Assembly: GCF_029168945.1 (NCBI RefSeq)
Contig: NC_083604.1
Coordinates: 34,467,686 to 34,531,685 of the forward strand
Reading direction: 5' to 3'
Length of the DNA stretch: 64,000 bases
DNA from: Cannabis sativa
Taxonomy: Eukaryota > Streptophyta > Magnoliopsida > Rosales > Cannabaceae
The notes beneath the pieces were generated by a model that searched no databases, was not told where the DNA came from, and saw only the letters and a program-made list of their open reading frames with translations. A program made the translations under genes and the position numbers. Positions 11,916-23,546 of this stretch are shown piece by piece (the stretch's first letter is position 1; each line of letters begins with the position of its first letter).

Positions 11916-14900
11916 AATTGATTTACTTGCAAGAAATTTAGACTTTAAAACGATTGTTTGTTTGTTTTTGGATGGTATCATGTTGTATTGAGTGTTATTT
12001 GATGATTGATTGGTGTTTGTAAATTTTCGTGAAAAATAATTGCGATTCTGTTTCTGGAATTATTTTTATTGGATAGTATAGAAAACATTAAGCAAGTTAC
12101 TTTTTTTAGAGAACTCAATTTCAATTTAATTTGAATTAGTTATGATTTTTTGAAGATTCGAAAAAAACGGAGTTGTGTTGAAATTTTCCTGCGATGGCGA
12201 AAACTGTCCGTACAGCTCACAATTTTTTCGTTTTTCTTCGATTTTTCATGGAATTAACTTCCGATTTTTGGTGTAGTTTTGTATTTATATATTTACTATT
12301 CCTAATTCAATTCTAATTATCATTATGAATTAATTTAATATTTTTTAAATTTAATTCAAGATATTAGTGTAATTTGAATTTGAAATTAGTAAATATCTAT
12401 CTTTTTGCTTAATAATCTATCTTATTTTTAAATTTGATTATATCTTATCTTATTTTTAAATTTGATTATATCTTATCTTATTTTTAAATTTAAGGTCAGA
12501 TTTTAACTATTTTAAAATTAATTTTTTTTTAAACATTTTGACCTTATTTAAATTTAAAATAAGATAATTATAATCTTGTAATTTTAAATAGATGTAAGAT
12601 ATTTTGCTAACTTTTAAATTTTGTTATTTTATTTATTTAAATTAAATTTAAAATCTGAAAAAGATATTTCATTTATCTTTTCTAATTTTTATTTAATTTT
12701 TATTTATAAAATAACATTTAATTTTTAAAAGTAGTTAGCAAATTTTTGAAATGATATTTAGGTTGGTTGAAACCTAATTTTTCAAAATAGTGGGTTTAAT
12801 TTTAAATATTTATTTTTTAAATAATTTCGAAATTTAAATTTATAATTTTTTTTTTATTTTTGAAATTAAAATTATATTTTTTTAAAATTTTATTTTTCGA
12901 AAATTAAATTAAATTTTATTTTTTATTTATTTATTTAATTATTAATTTTGAAATTTATTTATTTAAAATTAAATAAATCCTACTTCCAACTATCCAGCTA
13001 ACCTTGTTGCAGGAGTATATGGTTTTAGCTTGTGTGTAAGTTTTCAAAACCTATTATTACTTGATTGCAAATAGCCATGGTTACTTTTTGCCAGATCTAA
13101 TGATCTGATGGCTCCCTTGGTCAAGTTAATAATTTGTAACAGGTAAATTTTACAATCTTCCTTCATCTGTGTATGACCTAGCAACATGATAGGATCCATC
13201 CAAGTGTGGACCTGTGAGCCTATATGTTTATTTTGTTTTAATATAGATGCATATAGGTTGTTGCTAAATAAAATGTCACACCATGATATATTTTATTTAG
13301 GTCCATTTAGTTATTGGACCTATTCAATTAATAACAGTTATTTATTTTAAGGTTAAATTCCTCTCTTTTGGGCCTTGTGTGAGAGTTGGGAGCCATAGAA
13401 GTGGGTAGGACATACTGAACCCAACACCCCCTCACATGAACTACCCCAATTGTGAAGGCCCATTTGCCTGATTTGAATAACTGTACTAGGTTAATTATAT
13501 TATTGACCTAATAAAATTGAATTAACAACATAATTAACTTTTAAAATATATGAAATTTATTTTCATTTTAATATTTTAAAGTTAATTTTAAGAAAAACAC
13601 TTTTAGTTTTAGATATTATTTCTAAACAAACTATTAGTATTTTTCTTGTATTTAATTAAATATAGAATTTTAACTAACTAGATTCTTTCTGGAACTTATT
13701 TAATTAAATATTCCTATTTAAGTTATAAATTAGTTGTATCAACTGATTTTTCATATCTAACTTAAATTTGAATATTTGATTTAAATTAAGTTGAGGAATC
13801 CTAGGCATTAGTTATTAAAGATTCTTAAGATATTTTTTAAGTTAATATCTTTTCGAATATTAACTTAAAATGGAATATTTTAGATATTTTTTTAGGTTAA
13901 TATCTTTTCGAATATTAACTTAAAAAGATATCTTCAAATTAAGTGGTTATAACTTAATTTTTTATATTTAATTAAATCTAAATTTGAAATTATTTAAGTT
14001 TTAGATTTTTTTCTATATAACTTAAATTAGATATTTTTCAAATTTTTGAAAAGATACTTAGTCAAATAAGATATTTTCTAGATAGTAATTTCTAGACTAC
14101 TTATTATTTCTAATATTTAAATAGGAATAATATAATTTGTGAAATTAATTATTTAAATAATTAATTTTGGTACAATTTTATTAAGTATATTTTTCCTAGT
14201 ATTAAATAAAAATTAATAATTAAGCCTTCTCTACACTTAATTATTTATTGGATTTAATACATTTAATTAACTTGAAAAATTTAAATATCTAAGTTGATTT
14301 TCATCATGATACTTAAATATTTATTTTTCATGAGACTTAATTAAATAGAAAATTATTTTTAGGTTGAAATTTAATTTTTCAACTTAAATTTACATAAATT
14401 TCAATATATATTTTTCTTTATTTTATTAATCAATTTCGAAAAATTGCATTTTAATTATGCAATATTTTCGAATTTTTATCTTGAAAAATAGATTGAGTTG
14501 TAAATTAATTATTTATTTTAATTAATTCTTGGACCAACTCAAATCAATGATTTTTTTCATTTAATTGATTAATTTAAAATAAATGAATTTAAAAAATATA
14601 TATTTATATTATTAGAAATTGAATTAACTAGTCAAAAGAAAATCTAGATAGGTGATATTTTTGCTTGAAGTATTTCTTTTCTATTTTTATTATTTTCGAA
14701 AATTGTATTTTTTTTATATACTTTAAATTTTCGAACTCAATAAATATATTCTCAAAGGAAATTTTTAAGTTGCTAATTATTTAATTTAATTCAACTTAAA
14801 TTAATTTCCTTAATATTTATATTTAAGATTATTACTAAGATGGAAATAATTAATTTTATTTCAATCACCATCTAAGTATAATTTTATAAATATTATATAA

Positions 14901-15535
14901 AATTCTTATTTTTGAGTTTTAATTCTAAATTTCGAATTTAATGAGAATTTATTTATTAGAATAATAAAGAAAATACATTTTAAAGAATGAGCTTTATTAT
15001 TATTAAGATATTCGATCTTCATTGTGGATTTTACACCGCGTTTGTTTTAGTGAGTAATCCTTCCTAATGGAGGAACGTTCATTAGCAATTTCGCACCGTT
15101 TAATCTCGCATGATAAGTAGTTTGTAAGTGTTTTATATGGTATGGATCACCCTAATGGTGGCGACCATATTTGACTTGCAAATTGCGAAACAATGGTAGA
15201 AGCTCATAAGATAGAATATCCTTGACTCTCGCCTAAAGGGGACAACGCTGGATTCCAATCTTGATCGAATAAAAGGTTGCTAGAATGTTTAACATTTTAG
15301 ATGAGCTGACAACTCTATTCAATGGATGGTAGCTTTGACTCTCGCCTAAACGGGACACTGATATCAGTTTGTTGAAAAACCTTGGAAATTATTTAGGATT
15401 GAATTTTTTTTAAGTATTTTCTCATATCATTCCTACTTGCTATGTGCTTATAATTTCTGAATTGATTTTGTGTTAAACCATTATTAATTTCTATTTGCTG
15501 ATTTCTATTATTTTGTAGTATCCTGTATTATCAAA
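11916..15535 (+). other. Long untranslated leader of A
   Basis: About 3.6 kb with no coding frame. It contains a 28-bp tandem repeat (unit cttatttttaaatttg...) of about 2.5 copies from 12421, the stem CCTATATG 13219-13226 / CATATAGG 13250-13257, and a nested hairpin TGGGCCTT 13369-13376 / AAGGCCCA 13455-13462 with inner stems TGTGAG/CTCACA and GTTGGG/CCCAAC. At the 3' end are CTAAT-loop hairpins at 15058-15074 and 15148-15160, motif GACTCTCGCCTAAACGGGAC at 15337 with a one-base variant at 15224, and palindrome ACTGATATCAGT 15357-15368. Gag starts about 170 nt later. Confidence 0.8.
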
Positions 15536-16402
15536 ATGAATCCCATGTTATCACTGTTGACTGAAAACAAGCTGAATGGATCAAACTTTAATAAATGGAA
15601 TGAGAACATTAATATTGCTCTCATAGGAGAAAGTGCCTTGTTTGTTTTAACTGAGCCGTCACCTGAAGTGCCTGGGGACAATGCTTCCAAAGCTGTGAAA
15701 GAAAAGTATGAGCGTTGGCAGAAAGCAAATGACAAAGCACAATACTTTATGCTTTCTAGCATGGTTGACACCCTCAAAACTCAGTTTTCTAAAACCGAGA
15801 AGGCTGCTGAAGTTATGACGAAGTTAAATGAGCTATTCGGTAAGGCATCACTTCAGTCATGCTTTGACGCGACTAAGAAGTACATTAATGCACGGATGCA
15901 ACCTCATCAAAACGTGCGTGACCATGTTCTCCTAATGTCAAGTTATTTCCAAGAAGCCCAGGATCATGGTGCTGAAATGGATAGTGCTACTCAAGTAAGT
16001 CTTATCTTGAATAGCCTGACTCCAGCATTTCTACCATACACACCAAATTATGTCATGAATAAGAAGGAAATTGACTTTCATGAATTAGTCAATGACCTTC
16101 AAACTTATGAAAATTGGATTGGAGGACCCAAGAAGAAAGGGAGTAAACCTCACAATCCTGGGAATGGTAATGGGACGATGAAACCTGAAGCAAATGTTGC
16201 CTCTGCTTCGAAGCCCAAATCGAAGAAGAAGTGGAACAACACAAAGAAGCGAACAAAATCCATGAAGAATAAAAAGGCTGTTCCTTCTGGTGATGCTACA
16301 CTTAAAGGAAAGTGTTTCTACTGCAATGAGAAAGGTCATTGGAAACCCCAGTGTCCTAAACTTCTTGCAAGGAAACAAGGTATTTCCATTTATAAACTTT
16401 AA
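15536..16402 (+). CDS. gag: Copia-type Gag, intact, element A
   Basis: 288 codons, uninterrupted. Gag is the structural protein that would form virus-like particles and bind element RNA in the cytoplasm. The N-terminus (LTENKLNGSNFNKWNENI, about residues 8-25) is typical of copia gag polypeptides (UBN2/DUF4219-like). The middle has QNVRDHVLLMSSYF and LILNSLTPAFLPY. A lysine-rich basic stretch covers roughly residues 190-255. The CCHC zinc knuckle CFYCNEKGHWKPQC is at residues 260-273. The stop follows about 15 codons after the knuckle, before any complete protease. The ATG is the first in frame after the leader. A close copy with one stop is on the minus strand at 49861-50736. The open frame in an otherwise pol-less element suggests selection or recent origin. 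Confidence 0.9.
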   Translation: MNPMLSLLTENKLNGSNFNKWNENINIALIGESALFVLTEPSPEVPGDNASKAVKEKYERWQKANDKAQYFMLSSMVDTLKTQFSKTEKAAEVMTKLNELFGKASLQSCFDATKKYINARMQPHQNVRDHVLLMSSYFQEAQDHGAEMDSATQVSLILNSLTPAFLPYTPNYVMNKKEIDFHELVNDLQTYENWIGGPKKKGSKPHNPGNGNGTMKPEANVASASKPKSKKKWNNTKKRTKSMKNKKAVPSGDATLKGKCFYCNEKGHWKPQCPKLLARKQGISIYKL

Positions 16403-18288
16403 GAGTTTTAGTGAATTATTATCCAATTGGATTTATGATTCTGGACTAACTTTGTTTATTTGTTTTCTTCTTCTTATAGGCCAAGCTACTTGAACTCAGA
16501 TGAGTTGGATCAGAAAGCTGGACCAAAGGGTGAAATCGTCCAGATGAAGATGAAGCTCTTCAATTTTTTTTGAATTAATTGTTTTAGTTTAAAGACAATT
16601 TGGATTTAAAATTTTAGTTAGGGATATTTATCCCTGTTTCTCTCATATTGTTGCAATTTTTTTTTTTATTATTATTAGTAATAAAGTTTCTTTATTTTCG
16701 AAATCACCATTGCAATTTATGAGATTGAGCTTCATTTATTTTATCTTCAACAACTATTACCACATTATATTTGTATGTTTTTATGTGTAAGTGTCTTTAT
16801 TATTGATGCAAATTCTATAATATTTACAACTCTTCATAGAGTTATATTAAATAAACACTAGACATTATTTCTATGTTTATTAGTAATTGTTCATTCTAAT
16901 ACAATTATTAAGAATTTGTTTAATAAAAGGATCTTTTGATCTGATAGGGATGGAGAAAAGTAAAGAAAACTATGCAGTTCAACAATCTTTTATATCTAAT
17001 GAACTCTGGATAGTATTCAACTCCACATAAACTCTATCACACTAAGAGAATAATGATCTTTACAACCTTTAGGGGTGGATCATAATCTCTATATACTTAG
17101 GGATGGAGGTTATCCATAGTACCCTATATTTATATTCTTAGGGGTGGATCATAATCTCTATATACTTAGGGATGGAGGTTATCCATAGTACCCTATATGT
17201 ATATTCTTTGGGGTGGAGTCTATTCCTCAATTCCCTATGTAACACATATCTTATTTAAACATGGAGGTAATATGATGAGTTAGCTGTTGTCAATATAAAT
17301 TCTTGATCTTGATTGTATGTTCCATTTCGATTTTACTGTTGTAAGTAAAAGTTTGATACCTTTGAAAGTTCTTTGTTAAAGTTTCACACTACCTTAATTG
17401 AGTGGGAGAATTTTAAAGTTCTATACCCATCTTCATTAGGTTGATACTTGTGATAGGTACTTAAGAACACTACTGAAAAGCAAGTCTATCCATTCACATG
17501 GATAGGAATAGCTTATCAGAATTATGAGAATAAGATAAAGAACTCTAGTTCAGTCCATTCGAATGACTTGAACCTAGAATTCTTAATCCTCATAAAATTT
17601 TATGGTATCTTAATTTTGATTACTTTATCTCTGGCATGTATTTTTCACTTCAAAATACTAGTCTGCTATGTTGATGACTTAGTCTTAACTTAAAGTTTCA
17701 GACTAATACAAAAGTCACAACTAGATAACTCTCTAAACAATCAGAGGTTAAAAGTATTATTTAACCAGACATTTGCTATTGAGTGGGAGCTATCTGAGAT
17801 GTAATCAAATAGGGAACATTTGAAGATATTCAAGAAAGGTTTATAAAAGTGATCTATATGTTAGATATTAAGGAACCGTGTATCAGTTGTCCTTGTATCT
17901 CACCATCTAATTTTGAGATTTCTATGAGATGGTGCTTACTTTGGGGGTGGAGGAATTATTGTATAATAATTCAAGCTCTACTAGAGAAGAATTGTAACTT
18001 GGTCTATTTGAAAATACCAGAAAGTTATATCACTGATGAAAAGTCTACACTGTATTATCTCAATTACATATTTTAAAATATGAGAGATATGTCTTCTGTT
18101 AATTCAGATGTACTTTTAAAACAATAAAGATTTCAGTATCCCTTGATGAGTAAAGCATATAGTAAATGATGTTTCATAAGTGTATTTATGAACTAGTTTC
18201 CAGAAATTTGGGTGGATTCAAATATACTACACTTGATCTGAAGATCAAGACATCAGATTGACATATTTGCACAGTTTGTTTGATGTTA
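16403..18288 (+). other. Pol-less 3' region of A with protease and RNase H vestiges
   Basis: At 16426-16480 one frame reads WIYDSG, and the DNA aligns with the protease start of copia element 1 at 654-715, so protease began here before pol was lost. At about 17925-17960, gatggtgcttactttggggg resembles RNase H DNA at 3348-3375. A 69-bp unit beginning ggggtggatcataatc is tandemly duplicated (17072-17140, 17141-17209) with a third partial copy; element D has a single copy. No other gene is present. Confidence 0.7.
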
Positions 18289-18303
18289 GTGCAAGTGGGA
18301 GTT
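18289..18303 (+). other. Polypurine tract of A
   Basis: gtgcaagtgggagtt ends exactly where the 3' LTR (TGTTGGG) begins. It is the same as in B and D. Confidence 0.87.
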
Positions 18304-20199
18304 TGTTGGGTTTTATGCCCTAAATAGAACTCTTTACAATCTGATTAGTTATCAATATAAGAAATTTGAAGTGATTGATGTTTGCATGAATTTTACATGC
18401 TAATGGTTTAATATGTTTATTACAATTACACACACAAAAACAGTTAAATCCAGATCATATGTTTATTCACAATTACAGTATCGTCAACACAGTGGAATGT
18501 GATTGTGATCATATGAATCAAAAGACTTGGTCTTTGTTTCATCAGTGTTATTGGATTTACACTAATGTGATAATCAGCGATGATGTGTACTTACACTTGG
18601 AGTAAGTGTTATGTTCTTTCCAGGACATTAGTAAAGTATACTAGTTTCGAATGTATGGAGTATACATTGTAACTAAGTTAAGATATTACAAACTTACCAT
18701 TACACATATCTTTCCAAGTCAATATCAGTAGTTGATCTTAAGATTAAAAGAATCTAAATCATGATATGCTTAGGCTCAACTCACATTGCTATTCATGTTC
18801 TTTGATTTATTAGTTAAGCCTACTTTTGGGTCAGGGTCATACGTATATTTTGGGAACATGATAGTATGATTGAGTGGGAGTGCTGAACATAAATATGGAA
18901 TCTATAGCTTCTACTGGTGTATAGAAGTCAAGTGATGATTTCCTTCGAGCTTAGCAAATAGAAGTAAATGGACGAGCTCTTGTTTAACTGACTAATTATT
19001 AGATCACTAAACACCATTTACAGGTAGCTAAGTGTTTTAAGGGGCAAAATACATTGAGGGGTGAGAACGGTAAAGAAATCCCATCTCGATGTAGATCATC
19101 TATATAGAGGATCTATAAATCACAATAAGATTATAACAATGGTTAACTGAGATAGCATATTGATATCGTGGAACATACAATATGCTCTATATAAGTCTGA
19201 GAGTGCAATTCTAAGTTCTAAGAGTGGATTCAACGAAGAATTAATAAGTAGGAATTTACTTGGTAAATTTGGTTCACTTATTGGAAGCTCAGCATATAGA
19301 TCAATGGTCCCAATTCTAGTTGAGAATATTCTACTTGTAAGACTCATTAATTGATTCGTGATTGATCAATTATAACTCTAAAGTTAGACTATGTCTAATT
19401 TTATGAATTTTCACTAAGCAGGGGTTAAATTGTAAAGAAAAGAGTTTCTAGGTTTATTTATTTATTAATGGACTTTATATGTCTAATAAATAATTAAATT
19501 AAATGACAATATTATTTAATAATCTCTTTTAGTTATTAAATAATTTGTTTTGGCATTTAAAAGGTTAGAATTGGAAAATTGGCGTTTTTGAGAAAAATAG
19601 AGATAAAATTTGATAAAACTGCAAAATCAAGTGGGGCCCACTATAACACCATGGCCGACCACTTATTAAGGGTTTTTCAAATTAATATTTTCATTATTTT
19701 AATGCCAAATAATTCCTAACCTAAACCTAGTAGTTGGCTATAAATAGAAAGTGATGGCTCAGTCACAATACATGTTTTCACAAGTTTTCATAAGACTTTC
19801 TCACATACATTTCTCTCTTCAGAAAAACTAAGCCTTCCCTAGTTTCTATACCTGGCCGAAATCATTCCTCTCTTTTCTTCTTCATCAATTTCGAACCCTA
19901 GTGAAAGAGTAAGTGCCCACACACAGCAAGCAGTAACTCAATCATAGATTGGAAGACTGTGAAGGATCAAACTTGAATAAGAAGGACATTCGGGCTCAGA
20001 TCTTGATTATACTCTGCTACAGAAAGGATACAAGGGTTAGAGATCTGAGTGGAAGGAGACATTAATTCCGCTGCATCAATGTAAGGTTTTCTTAACTTTA
20101 TATGTGTTTAATTTATCGTTTTAGAAAGTTCATATTTAGGGTGTTTAAACAACATACTTGTGAGTAGATCTAAGATCCTGGTAAAATAAATTTCCGACA
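18304..20199 (+). repeat. 3' LTR of A, full length
   Basis: 1,896 bp from TGTTGGG to CCGACA. It is the same subfamily as the solo LTR at 23547 and the LTR at 46137-48043. It holds a TATA box at 19738-19747; the roughly 450 bp downstream would be the transcribed R-U5 part. Confidence 0.9.
19738..19747 (+). promoter_or_regulatory. LTR TATA box (A 3' LTR)
   Basis: CTATAAATAG. The same or nearly the same box is at the equivalent place in the other LTRs (25015, 55336 and 61574 on +; 29041 and 46578 on -). The corresponding part of A's 5' LTR is deleted. Confidence 0.65.
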
Positions 20200-20204
20200 C
20201 AACA

Positions 20205-20322
20205 TTCATCAAACAACACATAAACCAACATGAAACCATCCAAATAAACACAAAAACATATCAATCATCGTTTTAATTCATATTACATGAAAGTAAATCA
20301 TTACCATGGCTCTGGTGCCAGT
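20205..20322 (-). other. Start of B leader with primer-binding site
   Basis: This is the continuation of B after the A insertion. On the minus strand, 2 nt after the LTR, 20320-20304 reads TGGCACCAGAGCCATGG, the PBS. B thus uses TGGCACCAGAGCC where A and I use forms of TGGTATCAGAGCC. Confidence 0.8.
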
Positions 20323-22224
20323 TGTTGGAAATTATTTTACCAGGATCTAGATTTACTAACAAGTATGTTTGATTAACATAATAATATGAATTCTAAAACA
20401 ATGAAAATAAACACATATAAAGTTAGAAAACCTTACAGTGGGTGCAGCAGAATATTATGACTCATTCCGTTCAGATCTCTAGCCCTTGATTCCTTTCTGT
20501 AGCAGAGCATCACCAAAATCTGAACCTGGATCTTCTTTTCTCCTTCTTTGATGCAGAAATTCCATAGTCTTACATACTATGATTGAGGTACCACTTGATG
20601 TGTGTGGGCACTACTCATCTCACAAGGATTTCGAAATTTTTCTCTCTTTTTCTCTCTTAATTTCGTGGCTTTAAGCATACAAGAGAAGAGAACAAGGGTT
20701 GCTTTATATAGGGAAAAAGGGAGAGCACAACTTTCCAAATAAACAGTTTCCTCTTTTACTGTGTAATTGATTAACTGCCTTATTTAGTGTGATCCACCAC
20801 TTTCCTATTATTGGTAGGCTTTGATTAGCAATTACATGGCAATTAAAATTGAAAATAATCATTGGGAAACAAGCAAAGGGAGTGGCCGGCCATAGAGGGA
20901 AATGGGCCTCACTTGGATTTTGCAGTTTCCTCAATTTTATTTCTATTTCTCCAAAAATGCCACCTTTTCCAATTCTAATCATTTAAATGCCAAAACTAAT
21001 TATTTAATAACTAAAATAGATTATTAAATAATATTGTCATTATTAATTAGACATACAAAGTCTCTTAATTAATAATTAAACCTAGAAACCCTTTTCTTTA
21101 CAATTTCATCCTTAAACTTTGAGAATTCATAAAGTAGACATAGTCTAACATTTAGAATTATAATTGATTAATGAAAATCAATTAACTGAGTCTTACAAGC
21201 AGTATGGTCTCAACAAGTATGGGGACCATGGGTCTATATGACCGAGCTTCCAATAAGTCGAACCGAATTTACCAAGTAAATTCCCAAACTTATTAATTCC
21301 TCATTGAATCCACACTTAGAACTTGGAATTGCACTCTCAGTCATATAGAACGCTCTATATGTTCCATGATATAGACACGTCATTAGTTATCCATTGTTAT
21401 AACCCTAATGTGATCAATGATCCTCTATATAGATGATCTACATTGAAAAGGCACTACTGTTACCGCACACCTTCAATGTATTTTATCCATAAAACACTTA
21501 ACCCTGTATAAATGATATTTCAGCTAAGTGAAATGAGATCTCCACCATTTATCTTCGTTTGGTTAAGCTCGAAGGAAATCATCCTTTACTTCTATTTGCC
21601 AAATAGAAGCTATAGATTCCATATCTATGTTAGCGCTCCCACTCAATTGCACTACCGTGTTCCCAAAATGTTCGTATCACCCTGACCCAAAAGTAGGCTT
21701 AACTAACAAATCAAAGAACACGAGTAACACTCTTGAGATTGAACCTAACCATATCAGGATTAAGATCATTTGATCTAGGATCAACAGGTGATATTGAATT
21801 GAATAGATAGTACGGTAAATTTTAACATATCTAATCAAAGTTCAATATCGGTCCCTTCCGATGTATACTCCATACATCCGATACTGGTAAACTTTGACAA
21901 TGTCCTGGAAAGGACATAACACTTTTCCAAGGTGTAAGAATATCTATCGCTGATTATACCATGTCAGTCTAAATCCAGTGTTCTGACAAATCAGGGAATA
22001 CAATTTTTGAACATATAATAAAGATTGGATTCCACTGTGCTGACAACACTATAATCTTTAACAAACTCATATGTTCTGGACTTAAAAAGAATTCATACAT
22101 TATATACATATAATCATGAAATATATCATGTGAACCATGCAACATAAAATGTTATTTCTGATCTTTATGAATAAGTACATCTGATTATATGAAATGAGTT
22201 TTATTTAGGGCATAAAACCCAACA
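20323..22224 (-). repeat. 5' LTR of B
   Basis: 1,902 bp. On + it starts tgttggaa and ends cccaaca, so on the minus strand it has TGTTGG...CCAACA ends. The B/E subfamily is recognised by the stretch rc to 'tgctgacaacactataatctttaac' near 22040. A TATA-like TATATAAAGC lies at 20711-20702 on the minus strand. Confidence 0.88.
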
Positions 22225-22616
22225 CTTATTCCTTCAGAGAAAAACTAAGTGCCTTCTCCCTTAACCTAGCCGCCACCCTCTCTTCCTCTTCTTCACTTCT
22301 GAAACTGAACCCTTGTGTGATAGAGTGAGTGGCCACACACATATCAAGTGGCACCTCAATCATAGTGTGGAAGATCCTGAAGAATCCAGATTCAACAGAA
22401 GGACATTCGGGCTCATATCTTGGTGATACTCTGCGACAGAAAGGATACAAGGGTTAGAGATTTTACTGGAAGGAGACATTATATTCCGCTGCAATCACTG
22501 TAAGATTTCTCATACTTTATATGTGTTTATTTTATATCATTTTAGAAGTTTATATTTAGGGTGTTAAACAACATACTTGTTAGTAAATCTAAGATCCTGG
22601 TAAAATATTTCCAACA
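22225..22616 (+). repeat. 3' part of the 5' LTR of element C
   Basis: Matches the R-U5 end of the family LTRs (the 'caagtggcacctcaatcatag' block, then 'taagatcctggtaaaatat') and ends CCAACA. Its 5' part is absent because B is inserted here and the other side of B was deleted. Confidence 0.78.
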
Positions 22617-22965
22617 ACTTGCCTCAGAGCGATGGTAATTGATTTACTTTCAAGAAATTTGGACTTAAAACGATTTGTGTGTGATTTGGATGGTTTCATG
22701 TAGATCTGTGTGTTATATGATGATTGATTGATGCTTGTGAAATTTTATGAAAAATAATTTAATTTTCGTTTCTGGAATTATTTTTGTTGGATAGTTTTGA
22801 AAAAATTAAGCCATTTACTTTTTTAGAGAACTTAATTTCAATTTTATATGAATTAGTTATGATTTTTTGAAGTTTTGGAAAAAGATAGAGTGATCACTCT
22901 CCCTCACGCGTGCAGAACCGAGCTTCTCTCGGTCAGGAACATGTTCAGACAAGCATCTGTCTGAG
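22617..22965 (+). other. PBS and residual leader of C with three hairpins
   Basis: It starts ACTTGCCTCAGAGC, a decayed PBS. The leader is only about 350 nt, since nearly all of the interior is deleted. It ends in a GC-rich patch with palindrome AGAGTGATCACTCT (22887-22900), stem-loop ACCGAG/CTCGGT (22917-22933) and stem-loop CAGACA/TGTCTG (22946-22963). Confidence 0.65.
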
Positions 22966-23245
22966 GAACACATCAAGTGGTACCTCAATCATAGTGTGGA
23001 AGATCGTGAAGAATCCAGATTCAACATAAGGACATTTGGGCTCGGATCTTGGTGATACTCTGCAATAGAAAGGATACAAGGGTTAGAGATTTGAGTGGAA
23101 GGAGACATTATAGTCCGCTGCAATCACTGTAAGGTTTCTCATACTTTATATGTGTTTATTTCATATCGTTTTAAAAGTTCATATTTAGGGTGTTAAACAA
23201 TATACTTGTTAGTAAATCTAAGATCGTGGTAAAATATTTCCAACA
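22966..23245 (+). repeat. 3' part of the second LTR of C
   Basis: Repeats 22337-22616 with some changes and ends TTCCAACA at 23245. An LTR end, a short leader and another LTR end in direct order is the expected product of a large internal deletion. Confidence 0.75.
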
Positions 23246-23546
23246 ATAGTAAGTATTTATATTATTTCCAATTGGATTACCTGCCTGGACTATTAGAAAG
23301 TATATTGGGAAAAGTAGCATTGTGATGATTATGATAAGAATATGTGTATGGTATACGCATATTGATATTGATATTTGTCTAAGTTCTAAATTGTTGGAAG
23401 ATGTGGATTAAATGTGTGATAAGTTATGCAAAAAGGGCAATTGAACAGTCTGATTAGCAAGTTGTTTGAGCTCAGGATGGATGGTAAGGAAGAAAATCCT
23501 TTATCAGCTAAACTCTAGGAACAAGTAATTGCTGCTATGCAGGATA
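23246..23546 (+). other. Old gag-like remnant (left part)
   Basis: This is the DNA into which the solo LTR inserted. Joining across the insertion, one frame shows helical, Gln-rich coding-like sequence (IAAMQDRIRQQGQQIRDL) with stops nearby. Such coiled-coil stretches occur in plant gypsy gag proteins, but I cannot assign the family. Confidence 0.3.

Larger units (their letters stand above)
10475..20199 (+). mobile_element. Gag-only non-autonomous copia element A (TR-GAG type)
   Basis: Complete nested element: 5' LTR 10475-11895, PBS, about 3.6-kb leader, gag ORF 15536-16402, 1.9 kb without pol, PPT, 3' LTR 18304-20199. It is flanked by a perfect 5-bp target duplication CAACA at 10470-10474 and 20200-20204. 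Removing it restores a continuous leader for B. Elements with LTRs, PBS, PPT and gag but no pol have been described in plants as TR-GAG. This one has a full gag frame, but its 5' LTR has lost the promoter region. Confidence 0.9.
3724..22224 (-). mobile_element. Non-autonomous copia derivative B, host of element A
   Basis: Read on the minus strand the parts are: 5' LTR 20323-22224, PBS, leader 20322 back to 7461 (interrupted by A), leader modules 7460-6760, a pol-less 3' region, PPT, and a truncated 3' LTR 4502-3724. No gag or pol frame is present. Without the 9,725-bp A and one TSD copy it would be about 8.8 kb. Its right end lies inside the LTR of element C. Its left end is lost at the junction with copia element 1, so no TSD can be checked. 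Confidence 0.82.
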
